Shown one piece after another: positions 53,605 to 63,975 of a DNA stretch of 64,000 nt. The notes beneath the pieces are model-generated. The model had not been told where the DNA came from. It was given only the letters and a program-made list of their open reading frames with translations, and searched no databases. The stretch comes from Tulasnella sp. 424 (lineage: Eukaryota; Basidiomycota; Agaricomycetes; Cantharellales; Tulasnellaceae): contig WSUB01000197.1 of NCBI GenBank assembly GCA_019633425.1, positions 1 to 64,000 on the forward strand, given 5' to 3'. Position numbers and translations under genes: made by a program. The stretch's first letter is position 1, and every line of letters starts with the position of its first letter.

Positions 53605-54148
53605 CTTCCATCCCGATAATGCTTTGGAAAGCATGATATGGAGTAGCGCCTAGCCAGAAAACGTGAAATGGATGGTCAAGGTCTGTTTTGGTGACGACAA
53701 ATCGAAGTTGAAGGTTGTTTGGGCGAGAGATACTTTAGGGCTAAGCAAGGCCCATTATTGTAAGGATTATTTTCGCCTTCGTCCACTACTCCATAGGGAT
53801 CTAATTGATTTATTCTATTCTATTTTTGTAGATCAGAAAGGACCAACCGTAAAGGACCTTGGCGTAATTTGGGAAAAACTACCGTATGCAGTCGAAAACA
53901 CGCTGCTCATATACGACTCGCCGCTCAAAGCACACATGCAGCCGTACAATCATATCGCCCTGAAAGAATACGATCGTGCGCTTTTCGACCGTTGGCACGG
54001 CTCCACCGATGAAACTCTTTTAGCGGTGATTGGAGTCCTCTCCGAAGCAATACGGCAAAGCAACGTGGCCAATTGGATTCGTGAAGGAGGCTTGATGAAA
54101 CCGCCGTCTCCAAGATTTATTGCTGTCTTTCACTTTGATATCGACTGA
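53605..54148 (+). pseudogene. FCP1-like 3' fragment
   Basis: Lacks the N-terminus and the DxN catalytic loop. A CAG to TAG change interrupts WSSAQPENVKW (at 53651-53653), the LLIDDSP motif has mutated to LLIYDSP, and relative to the parent several hundred bases encoding the Ser/Pro-rich C-terminus are deleted after GLMKPP. The intron equivalent (GTAAGGATT...TTTTTGTAG) is retained. Non-functional. Confidence 0.92.
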
Positions 54149-54465
54149 GTCACTAGGTCCGATCCCCTCCCATTGTTCAGAGCGCACTTCGCAACCTCAA
54201 GTCCCCTTACCAAATTGACTAGACTAACAAATCCACCATACGTTTGCTTGTGATAGCTACCCTCACAAAGGCAAACCCCCCGAACGCAAGTCAACCTCCA
54301 GCAAAGATATTAGATAATAGGAATAGATCAGAGTAACGAAGGATAGTACGGTGTGAACCCGAGGAAACGTCCGAGCTTGTGACTTCGGCACTTTACAGAG
54401 ATTTACACATCGTCCACAAAAGAAAGTTGGGGCCTGTTGGGCCGAGGTAAATAAGGTAAGGCGGC

Positions 54466-56348
54466 CTAAGTTGGTAGCGGGATTGACTGAGGGAATCTGA
54501 AGACATTAAATGGATCCCAAGTGGCTTTCAATTGCTGCAGGCGGTCCATATGGCCTCCATAGTACAACGACTGCCATTGAGCCGCGGTTAGCGTGGGGTC
54601 AATATAATTCGGGTCTTAAGGGGAGCAAGGACATCAGTGTCGATGTTTCTTTTGGAAAACGAGGTAAGATTTTTCTTACAAGCAGCCCAAGGGTTCGGAT
54701 CGAGACTAGCTGTCAAGCCGTTCATGAAGTCTATTCCGCTCTGGCCAACCCATGGACTATGGCCGTCATTGGACGAGTAACCATAAAATTGGAAGTTGAG
54801 CACGGCCGAACGATGTGCGTAGGCTGTCGCGTCTTCAGGAATGTCCGAGACCGCACCGCCATACACTGAATCACCATCGTGTCAAGCAGTGCTCCAAGGT
54901 TGGATAAAGTCAGGAGGTACGTACTGTCGATAAGGACCCACCACAGCACTGGCGCAGCGCTGCCCTGCTGGGTCATGTAGTTGACCCAGTTCGTGATGGC
55001 GGCCTGACTGTATGCCGTGCTGGAGAAAATCGACTGACGAAACCGGAGGAAAAGTAAGATTCTTTACGACCGCAGGACTTGTGCAGGAGAATATTGGTTA
55101 CCTTGGCGAAGAAGTTATCGTAGTCGTCCGGGCCACTGGTGTTCAGCGATCCCGTGAATTCAGTCAACCCTCCATACCAATCGCGACTGGTTGTCCTCAA
55201 TGACATTCCTACATTAGGAGGGAAGGAGTTCTGCAACGGACTGATAGCGTTGTTGAAGTCTGACGCAGTGCCGTAGAAGGTCCCCATGATCTCAATGTAT
55301 ACATGACCGTTGTTGACTTGGAGGTTCGTGACGGATTGGAGCTGCTTAGTTGGTTTCGCAGCCGCGAAGTTCATAAACGCCTGAAGGATCTGGACAGCTT
55401 GTGCGTTCGAGAGCGACGAAGAGAAGGTGTACCAATAGTTGATTAGACTTGATGGGGCGGGGAGGGTGTTGAAGGTCCAAGCGGTCACAATACCGTAAGA
55501 TGGGGCGGCGCCTCTGACAGCCTATGACATGGGATCAGGAATGCCTTGTCGCACTGCGCGCGAGAAACTCACCCAAAAGAGATCAGAGTTGGCCTGATTT
55601 GAAGCTGTCACGACGCTCCCATTTGCAACAACAACTTCTGCGGCAACAACACGATCAAGCAGAAGGCCGGCCGTCCTACCGTAAAGGCCGAAACCGCCAT
55701 AAGAGGCATGCCCGCCTGTCCCGACCTAAAAGTAAAGATAAGCGCTTAGCCGCCGTTAATCTTGCACAAATCAGAGACCCACGTAAGGACACGTTCCGTG
55801 TGGGAGCGCCCGTCGTCCGTTGTCCCAAATGTACTGAGCGAGATTACCAAGACGGTTCCCAGTCTGGGAGACGGCCAAGCCGGTGGATTGATCGACGGAA
55901 ATTGACTTCATGGACGAGAGGTCCACAACCAGCGCCCCATCTTGACCTCCCAAGCCGAAAGCTGCGTAGGAGTGTCCTCCCGAACGAGCAACCACTGGGG
56001 TTTTTGCTGCTGCTCCACACTTGACAACGAGCGCAACTTCATCTTTTGTTTTTCTGCAAAGAGCGATCGTGAAATGTGTGAGACGAAGAAAGGGTCCGCA
56101 CGCATTTCATCCAAGACGACTTACGGATAGACTATTGCTGCTGGCTTGTACGTGAATCGTCTGTTGAACGCCATGGATGCATCTCCGTATCCTGAGCTGG
56201 ATGCCGTCATGGTCTGAATGCCCAGTTGTGCTATACAGGAGTTAAGAATGCGCGTTGACCCATCCTCGCAGGCGGCTATCACAAGCCCAGCAAAGAGAAT
56301 GCTCAAAAGAATGCCGCGAGTGGCGGACTCTAGGCATTTTCGGAACAT
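54466..56348 (-). CDS. Secreted AA7-type FAD oxidase (copy 2), 7 exons
   Basis: The model is complement(54466..54614, 54680..54865, 54925..55033, 55102..55521, 55573..55725, 55783..56053, 56125..56348), 503 aa with exon sizes identical to copy 1 (224, 271, 153, 420, 109, 186, 149 nt). A signal peptide (MFRKCLESATRGILL onwards), H102 in RSGGHSY and C163 in HGTCPYVG are all kept. Differences from copy 1 are scattered substitutions, for example in the LQVNNGHVYIEIMG strand versus VQVGNGHVYIGITG. Frame and splice sites are preserved, so both oxidases are probably made. Substrate unknown; AA7 enzymes act on oligosaccharides and generate H2O2 outside the cell. Confidence 0.92.
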
Positions 56349-56787
56349 GGGCACTAATGAAGGTAGGGGAGAGATGATGTTGAGCGAAAGGAGCGAAGGG
56401 ACAAGGAAGGTGGTTATAAGAGAGTTTTGAAATGAGTGTGGTAGATCGATCAGAACATGAGTCTGAAGGCGCCTGAAGAAGATGCGGGCGGTGTCCAAGG
56501 GAGGAGGTTCAAGCCGAAAAACCGGCTGATGCCACGAGACAAACAACGCCACAGCCCGCGGGAACCAGAGGGCTTGGCAAGGGACGAGCCAAGAGATCGG
56601 GTGCCTTGCTTGGGTCGCTTCCGAAATCTGAGACACAATTTCGGAAGGCTACTCGGACCTATAAATACAATAGGATCGAGCTCACGACAAAGTTTAGTGA
56701 CGGACTATGTATTTATGCATTTTGCACCGAATTGGTTTAGATACAGATGCTACCCTAGCAGTGACGCTATGCATATATATATGCTCC
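56349..56787. promoter_or_regulatory. Upstream region of AA7 copy 2
   Basis: 439 bp, collinear with 50947-51510 but without the MITE-like insertion. The first 300 bp upstream of the ATG are well conserved with copy 1. Confidence 0.5.
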
Positions 56788-58411
56788 TCACAACGTTACT
56801 CTTCCTATCTCTCTTGATTCAGAGAGATGTTCCGGGCGTTCATTCAGAATCCGAGCGACTTCATCCCAGCCTTCAGGCTGGACATTCATAGGTTCTATTG
56901 GAGGGAACACCATCATTCTTGGAGAATGATTCGTGAGTTTTAGATTGTTGGGGCATAATGATCCGAGATAATCAGCCACGGCCCTCTCACTACCCATTGC
57001 GATCTTGCTAGACCGCCCGATATCGAGTGAGCGAAGACGTGTGAACCGTGCATCCTCCCTCGTCTCTGGTAAGGGCACGTCTAGGCACTTTATGTCAATG
57101 TAAAGGTGTGTGAGACTGTGCCCCAAGTGTTGTGCCAACACCGATAGAGTGGATATCGGTGCAACCGCATCGGAGGGCGCCAATGGCCAGGCTTCAAGGA
57201 CCAACCGCTCGAGGATCGGCCACCCTTTGCCCATCGCCTCTATTTGGTGTGCTTGTAATGGGGCAATGGGATTGGTAGAGCGGATGGTGCAGTCTCGCAG
57301 CGAATTCAATTTTAGAAGAGAGTTGAAGCTTGACATGCTGACTCCGGAGATGACGGAACCGAAGAGTCGGAGGGAAAGATTCTCTAATCGAGGAAAGGAT
57401 GTTCCTATTAAATCCGATATTTTGATTATTTCAATATCGGTTTTTTCGAGCTGGATGGATGTCTCTAGTGACCCGAGAGTGTGGGCTGAAGCTCCAAGCC
57501 CCTCGATGATAGCCGCCGTGAGTGGGAAGTATAGCCCGATGCTTTCTAGGCTTTGCTGGGCCGAAAGAAAGTGGACTATGTCCTCCTCGAGCGGTTGTGG
57601 CATCCAACCTTCGCCGCCGTCTGCGAGGTGGAAGGTCTCCAGTCGGCATGGAATGGCTATTAATGTCCGCAGTAGAGCACCACAGGCCGCAATCTCCCGC
57701 TCGCTATCAAACCCGGAAAGCAGGAAGAGTGTCCAAGGGTGGATGCTAAGGTATGTTGTGGATGGAGCAACCATGTATGTCAATGGGCTGACATGGCTAG
57801 GTAGGGCTGATTCCCATGTGATGCGTCGAACCCGCGGGAGGAGGTAAACTGCTCCAGAATTTGGAAGCTTGGCAGTTGCGGATGTCACAAACGACATAGC
57901 CGTTTTCGCGATATTGGACAGATATCCTCCCCATTCCATGTTGTCGTAATGGGCCAAGGTCAGAATGCGACCTCTGATACGATCGAACCGATGAACGAGG
58001 TCGGGGTTCGGGACGGTATCGACAAAGACCTATTGGTGTTATGTTGTAGGCATTGTTGACAATAAACGATGATCCCAATAAATTCTCACCCATCCGTCAT
58101 CTTCTTGGTCTTGCAGGTACGCCATTGGTCCTAGAATGCTAAGCAAGCACAGGGCTGAGGGTATCGATTGCCATAGGACGTCTGTTGCTAGCTCTTCCCA
58201 TGCCTTGCAAACTAGTACACAGCAGGATAGAGTCGCCTTCGAACTGGCGTTTGAATGAGAGTTCGGTTCGTCTGCACCACCACGATCAATGCTCCTGAAG
58301 ACTTCGAGGAGGAGTTCGGGGATGAATAGTGCTCGATTTGCTATTTCAAGGGTCGTTCAGCTGCTTAACGGCTGTATACGCGGTCCTTGTATGAGAAACC
58401 CTACCTGACAT
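56788..58411 (-). CDS. F-box protein (copy 3), 3 exons
   Basis: The model is complement(56788..58029, 58090..58340, 58405..58411), 499 aa. It has the same 7-nt first coding exon (Met-Ser plus one base), F-box-like ALFIPELLLEVFRSID then CVLVCKAWEELATDVLW, and the same Leu-rich C-terminal region as copy 2. It differs by scattered substitutions and a few codon indels (for example QDQEDDGW versus QDPEDQENPGW before the second intron). Open throughout, likely an SCF substrate adaptor. Confidence 0.86.
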
Positions 58412-58591
58412 GAGCGCTTCAGTCGAAAGGGTGAGGCAGCAAATGCACTTTGTGGTGGATTACGGTAATGACCTTCAGCCGTTTCTGGAGCTCGAGGTCA
58501 CTCGTCACTCTCGTCACGCCGTAACGCCAGGACAGTTTTCTAGCGTGACGTCATTCACGAGTGCCGTCACCCTCATTGATCAACGTGAATC
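58412..58591. promoter_or_regulatory. Divergent promoter F-box copy 3 / PDX3
   Basis: 180 bp with TGACGTCA at 58546-58553, 38 bp before the PDX3 ATG. Several GTCAC/GTGAC half-sites surround it. Confidence 0.5.
58546..58553. promoter_or_regulatory. CRE-like TGACGTCA upstream of PDX3
   Basis: Same octamer as at 53279-53286, kept in both copies although the spacing to the ATG differs. Confidence 0.45.
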
Positions 58592-59332
58592 ATGGACGCA
58601 GTTCCTGCAACATTACAAGCCAGTACACACGACCATGACCGGTTCCCCGAAACGCTCTCTCCATTGTCCGTATTGCCATCGCCAGTCGATCAGTTCCGCC
58701 AATGGCTCAATGAGGCGCTGAACGGCCCGCCCAAAGTTGCAGAGCCAGGAGACATGTCAGTCGCAACCGTAACGGCCAGCGGAGTTCCTTCTGTCAGGAT
58801 CCTCCGACTCGACGCCTTCGACGAGCAAGGTTTCGTGTTCTGTACAAGCTACGTCTCTCGGAAATCTCAGGAACTGGTCCAAAATCCCTCCGCAGCATTG
58901 GCGTTCCATTGGAAAGAGTCTAGAAAGCAAGTTAGGATAGTCGGGAGGGCGGAAAGAATCAGTGATGAAGAGAGCGATGAATATTTCAAATCTCGGCCTC
59001 TTGCGGCGCGGATTGCTGCCCATGCGCTGCAGCAAAGTGCAGTCATCGGAGAAGAGGAGCTGGACTTAGGTTCAGGAAGAGTCAAGCGAGAGTATGGAGT
59101 TGCTGATGAATCGGATGAAGACGCAGATATCGCTCGGCCGGAGTCATGGGGAGGCTGGCGGGTGATTCCAAGGTGCGCCTCTCTGATCCTCCGCGGAGGC
59201 TCACTTCAGCCAATTGTTATTCGACGCCTTAGGGAGGTTGAGTTTTGGTCAGGAAAGCCGGACCGTCTTCACGATAGGGTCAGGTATCTTCGAGAAGGCG
59301 AAAGTTGGAGAATTGAGCGCCTGGCACCTTAG
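58592..59332 (+). CDS. PDX3: Pyridoxamine-5'-phosphate oxidase, intronless
   Basis: A 246-aa FMN enzyme that makes pyridoxal 5'-phosphate from the 5'-phosphates of pyridoxine or pyridoxamine in the cytosol. The order of family motifs is complete: VPSVRILRLD and FCTSYVSRKSQEL (FMN-binding strands), AALAFHWKESRKQVRIVGRAE, EYFKSRPLAARIAA, PESWGGWRVIP, VEFWSGKPDRLHDRVRY, and the C-terminal RIERLAP. A small insert of acidic residues (VADESDEDADIA) precedes the RPESWGG motif. Length is normal for fungi. It is the surviving parent of the truncated copy at 53316-53594. Converges on TAF6, 148 bp away. Confidence 0.96.
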   Translation: MDAVPATLQASTHDHDRFPETLSPLSVLPSPVDQFRQWLNEALNGPPKVAEPGDMSVATVTASGVPSVRILRLDAFDEQGFVFCTSYVSRKSQELVQNPSAALAFHWKESRKQVRIVGRAERISDEESDEYFKSRPLAARIAAHALQQSAVIGEEELDLGSGRVKREYGVADESDEDADIARPESWGGWRVIPRCASLILRGGSLQPIVIRRLREVEFWSGKPDRLHDRVRYLREGESWRIERLAP

Positions 59333-59480
59333 GCAACGAAGCTTCCCAAACTGTCGAGAGCATTCCATTCGTCTGGAGTACAACAAAGCAGAAGATACGA
59401 AAAGCTGCCAAACTTTCAGGTTGGCTGACGGTATGTCCCTAATTGGCGACGAGTGGGCACCATGTAAAATATATACTCTG

Positions 59481-61540
59481 TCACGTCGCATCCATCGCAC
59501 TCGAGCCTAACCCGTCCAAGTCACCGCCCATGCCCAGGGGCATGCCCATCTCTGCAGTCTGCTGATCGTCCATTAGCGCGAAGCTATCCGCAGGTAGCAC
59601 CACGTCCATGGGGGCCGTTCCCGCCTCTCGGTGAGGGTCGAGTGCAAGGTTGTCTAGATTTGACGTTAGGCCGCCTGTCCCTCCAGGCGTCCCACCTGAT
59701 GCTGTGCCACGGTCAGCCAGAGCCTTGGCAAGACCAACACCCCATTGCGTGTTCTTTTGGCAAACTCGCATAGCGAAGAAAGGACCGATGTAGCCCGTAA
59801 GTTGATCCCGGGCTTCGCTCACTTGGGCTTCGTTCGGCCGCGACATGAACGATGCAAAGTTGCCTTCTGCTGGTCCAGTTGGGAAGGGGTGGATTGCAGC
59901 AAAGGCTTCCTGATAGCCAGAGGTATTTGACTTAGACGTGCGAAGGGTTGGAAACACGAACGGCTCACCAGACAGGCGTTTACAACGTCTCGTACTTCCT
60001 CCGCCCATTCTGCCTCTCCTCCACCACTATCGAGACCAGAAAAGTCCATCATAGAGTCATTTTCTCCGCGACCCACACGACGTTCCACCTCTTCTCCGAC
60101 CAACTTGGCGGCTTGCCCGGCAATGAGCCCTCGATGAACAGCCTCGTGCCCTACCCCAATAAGGCCTCGAATTGCACCATCTTTGGTGCCAAGGGATAGG
60201 GGTTTCCTTGCGGGTTCCGCTTCGGGAGTTGAACCAGGTCGTGTTGCTGAGCCATCATCCAATAGAGCGACCAGAAGCGTCTTGGTGATACGAGGTGGGA
60301 GTGAGGGATACGACGGGGCATGCAGTTTCAATAGGTGTGCAACCAGAGATGCGGCTTGAGTACGAAGAGTACGTGGTGTCGGTGGTGGATGCGAGTCTAG
60401 TGATGAGTAAGACGAGGTTGAGGACAGAGTTGACGTGAGCAGAACCGAGAGAAGTGGTGGAAGAAGCATGTGCAACTTTAACCGTCATCAGCAGTGGACC
60501 AAGCGATTTCAAGATATGGACTCACGTATGGCTCGACGAAAAGCCTCTGATTGTCGAGGATGGCGTGAATCACCATCAACATAACTTCCAGCACCCTCCT
60601 GTCGACATCCTCTTCAAGGTCTCCCATGTCAGCGTCTGGGGACGACCGTATCGCCAATGCTCCCACTACACTATCGCCAACCCACTTGACAAGGTAAGGT
60701 AAGATGCCTTGGAGTCCCGCGTCGTTCCGTAGACTACTGAGAGCCGCAGTTCGCTTCCGGTCCAGAGCCCGGTCGGAGCCAGATTCAATAAGGTTGCCAG
60801 GTAATAGCGAGTCTGTAAGACGAGCATAGTACTGTTGAAGCTCTCTCGATAAATGAGATTTCGTGGTGAGAGGTGTTTTGTTGGCGGCGAGTGGTTGATT
60901 TTGTGCGACATGTGGGGCTGTTCCGTTGGCTTGAGGCTGGTTTGGACGTGGTTTTGAGGTGGCTGCGGTTGACATCGTCGTAGCGGGAGATGGATTCTCC
61001 GGAATCAGTGGTTGGACGCCTTCAATCGCAAGCCAGTGTGCTGGGGACGCCGTTGATTATGTTAATATGGAGTCCAAAGTTGGTTTGGACCCGCGACCAA
61101 GCTCACCAGTCCAGCTGACCGCTCGCGGAACCGGTATCTCTTCTTCTTTGACTACTTTGTCGAAGTCGATCTCTTCGTCCTGGAGAGCGTAGACCGGTGG
61201 GCCGACAGCAGGGACCGCCTTTTTGAACGAAGGGGCATTCAGCCCAGAGTGACCGTACACAGGCTAATGGGACGTAACCAAGGATTAGAATCAAACGTGC
61301 AATAAACCCATACGAAGCACGCGCCTCGATGTTTAGGACCCTGAAAGCTTGGTCGACGTCCGTTGTCGTTAGCGTGGTACGTCTGCCATGTCGGGTGAAA
61401 CGCGACGCTTCGTCAATGATTTGGTGGAGGCGGTATTCGACATCGCTGGCGAGCATAGCTGCTACGCCCTCGGGGAGGTTGCTGATTCCAAGAGACTCTG
61501 CAACATCCTTGATGGAGTCGGCGTGGTAGATTCCACTCAT
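59481..61540 (-). CDS. TAF6: TFIID/SAGA subunit TAF6, 5 exons
   Basis: The model is complement(59481..59909, 59969..60475, 60526..61040, 61107..61263, 61325..61540), 607 aa. Residues 1-72 are a TAF histone fold (IYHADSIKDVAESLGI onwards, DVEYRLHQIIDEA, DVDQAFRVLNIE) that pairs with TAF9. The typical EPVYG follows directly. THWLAIEGVQPLIPENP-type sequence (here TAHWLAIEGVQPLIPENPS) and a HEAT-repeat middle domain follow (ELQQYYARLTDSLL, ILPYLVKWVGDSV, HAILDNQRLFVEPYL). Intron 1 must be spliced with a GC donor (ATCGAG|GCGCGT): the nearby GT would break the frame, while GC gives the exact family junction NIE-PVYG. The C-terminus is Gly/Asp-rich. Confidence 0.95.
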
Positions 61541-61686
61541 TGGGTGATGGGACAGCGAGCTATTCTTATTTGGACTGGAATGCGGCGTTTCCCGCCCAGC
61601 GGCGTCTTTTGAGCGCTTCGAGGTTCGAAATTAAACTTCGAATCGGGTCGAGTGGGTCGACAACCAACAGCAGAACCGCGACGACC
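61541..61686. promoter_or_regulatory. Very short divergent promoter TAF6 / FunK1-like kinase
   Basis: 146 bp between the ATGs. GATTCTTATTT-like AT-rich stretches are weak, and the rest is GC-balanced. No TATA box evident. Confidence 0.45.
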
Positions 61687-63713
61687 ATGAGTAGCAACAC
61701 CTCTTCTTCACCCAAACGATTGCAGGGGTCTGCATCCTACGTTAATGACGATATTACGTCTCCCTCTTCAGCTCCTCCACCGTCAAAGAGGGCTAGACGA
61801 TCCCGACCAAGTGCAACCGATGCACAAGCTTCGGATCGTATTCAGGCCGATGCCGGCAGTTCGCAAGCCGATGAGTGGAGCACATCTTACGACTTCGAAG
61901 ACATAATCGCGCACTCCACATTCTTGGAATATGTCCAAGAGTTTCATACAGAGCTCGCGGTGCCGTTCAAGAAATGGATGTTGAAGAAGTTGTCCATGGA
62001 TATCAGGGACGGCAACGCTGACGACATCAAAAAGAGCGTAGCGATCATTGATCAATGGTTCGTATCATATCCTCAAACGAACCCGGCCTCTGAGCCCAAC
62101 GCATTCACAAGGGTTCGAGAGAAATGGCAAGGTATGGTTGTTTTTCCCGTCGTGCCTCCCCGAGCAAACTGACGCCACCGTTTGATGTTAGAGCTGCGGG
62201 AAGAGATTTTCAAGCCCCTAACCCCAAGTGTCTTTTGCAGGGACTCTCAGTGGGTCCGCCAACAGAACGGGGCTGCCTTCATCAACTGTCTCAGACCGCC
62301 CGAATGTAGCAGTTTGCCGCTTAACCTTCTCCATCCGCTGTTCGCAGAATTTCTCGCTCTCATTGAAGGACCGCCTCCAGACCGTTCCGATCCAAAGTTC
62401 ATCCTTGCCCAACGAGTAGCGACAGAATTGTGTCAGGAGATGCCACGACACTTTGACACCGAGGACAGTCGACTTGACGAGTTCAAATGCATTGTATCTC
62501 CCCTTTTTGGAGACATTGGGGTACTCTCCAGGAAGTTCGGGGTCGGGTCCGGGCGTGCAGACCTCACTCTTCAATGTCCCCGAGTCGGTCGCGTCTTAGT
62601 TGGTGGAGGGAAAAATGAACCTGGAGGGGGTTGTGGAGATCCTTACATGCAGGTCGCTGCCTCGTATGACGCATGGGCACGCCAAGTCGAGAAAACGCGG
62701 CGAATCGATACTGGATGCCCGTGTTTCGTGTTCTGTGTTGACGGTAAGCTTTTCCTTCCGTTTATTAGGATTTATCTCATACACCGATAAACAAAGGACC
62801 CAACATTCTATTTGGGGGCGGATTTCGCGACAACGAAGTCAGCGTGGTCGAACCGTTGTCGGATTGGTGCATCATGATGCCGCAAGTGCAGTTGAAGAGA
62901 GAGCGGATCCTCGCAAGACATCTCTACGCCTTGTTTTGCTGCTTGAGTAAACAATCCAAGTTCTTGTACAGCTATCCATTTTCCATACTTTTAAGCAATC
63001 ACTGACGAGGACCTTTGCCCTTCAGAAAACCACTTCCGTCTAGAACAGCCTGCTGTCCCCGGATTTATGGCGCTTTCATCGGATTGGACAGCCGAGAATC
63101 CGTCCCGCTGCAGTTTATTAAGCCTTTCAAGAACCCTTGGCACGGTCGAGGTAATGTGTTCGACCTCTTGTTCCGCGCTTCGGCGGAAGAGAAGCTAGGA
63201 AATGATCTTCCACCGACAGAATTGTCGGTGCTTGTCAAGGTCCCGAGAGGTTCTACCTACGGACTCGAAGCGCACGTTCTCGCTGCATCGGCTGGGTTTG
63301 CTCCCCGTCTCCTCGGAACAGCCAGTGTTCCAGGCGCCCCAGTTATCTACGTGATGGAACTACTGAGCGAGAGCGAAGGATGGTTCCATCTGATATGGTA
63401 TGAGCTACCCAAACACATCACCGAACGGCAGAAGGGGCATTTGCGCGACCGCGGAACAGCGCTCACCACCTTCCTCTCGCGAAATCGGCTGGTACATGGC
63501 GACCTCCGTGGATGCAATGTCATGTGTCGCCTGGGTGACAACGATGTTGACCTGCGGGTGCTCGATTGGGACTGGGCGGGCAAGCAGGGCGCCGCGCGAT
63601 ATCCGGCGGGATTGAATATGGAAGCTGGGTATCAAGGCCGACCTGGAGGATTGATCGAGGTATCTCATGATGAGAATATGTTTGGGAAAACACTAGATGA
63701 TTTTTTTCGTTAG
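61687..63713 (+). CDS. FunK1/CRN-associated-type kinase-like protein, 4 exons
   Basis: The model is join(61687..62131, 62192..62743, 62797..62946, 63010..63713), 616 aa. A Ser-rich N-terminus with a basic SKRARRSRP stretch precedes helical segments (FLEYVQEFHTELAVPFKKWM). A middle region follows with VGSGRADLTLQ and a GPNILFGGGFRD segment. The C-terminal part is a minimal kinase core: a candidate lysine in LVKVP (K459), VHGDLRGCNVM (HGD at 545-547) and LDWDWAGKQGAARYP (DWD at 568-570 in place of DFG). This arrangement is typical of the expanded basidiomycete kinase-like proteins also found fused to Crinkler-type effectors. Activity and substrate are unknown. Confidence 0.8.
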
Positions 63714-63975
63714 TTAAAATCACTGTAATGCCCGGCCAGGATAATATTCCGCTCAAAATTTCACCGTCTAAACCGCCCAAAACAGTAGAGTCGATTTAAC
63801 AGAAAAGTCAATCAATTCGCCTCCGGCAGTTTGCATTGGATACCACTTATATCAAAGGTTTTTAAAAAAAAATCACCGATTCCACAATCAAAATGCATAG
63901 CGAACTTCAATGGTATAAAAGAGGCGCGTCTGACACATGTCAAACGACCCATCCCCCCGTCATTGCAGGTTAATC
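63714..63975. other. Right-edge intergenic region
   Basis: The first half is the 3' flank of the kinase-like gene, with AT-rich TTTTTAAAAAAAAATCACC at 63860-63878. The last part is a promoter, listed separately. Confidence 0.5.
63914..63920 (+). promoter_or_regulatory. TATA box of a gene entering at the right edge
   Basis: TATAAAA in TGGTATAAAAGAGGCGCG, 56 bp before an ATG at 63976, with CCCATCCCCCCGTCATTGCAG between, a good fungal core-promoter layout. Confidence 0.55.

Larger units (their letters stand above)
53602..58877. repeat. Tandem duplication, right unit
   Basis: Begins at the hybrid junction with FCP1-like sequence equivalent to 47882 and ends inside the intact PDX3 at the point equivalent to 53601. 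Junction sequence AACTGGGATCTTCC combines PDX3 (AACTGG) with FCP1-like (GGATCTTCC), with at most 1-2 bp of shared sequence. Confidence 0.9.

Noticed and set aside
63860..63878. Poly-T/poly-A stretch as an origin of replication
   Set aside because: Short AT-rich sequence alone is not evidence of an origin in basidiomycetes.
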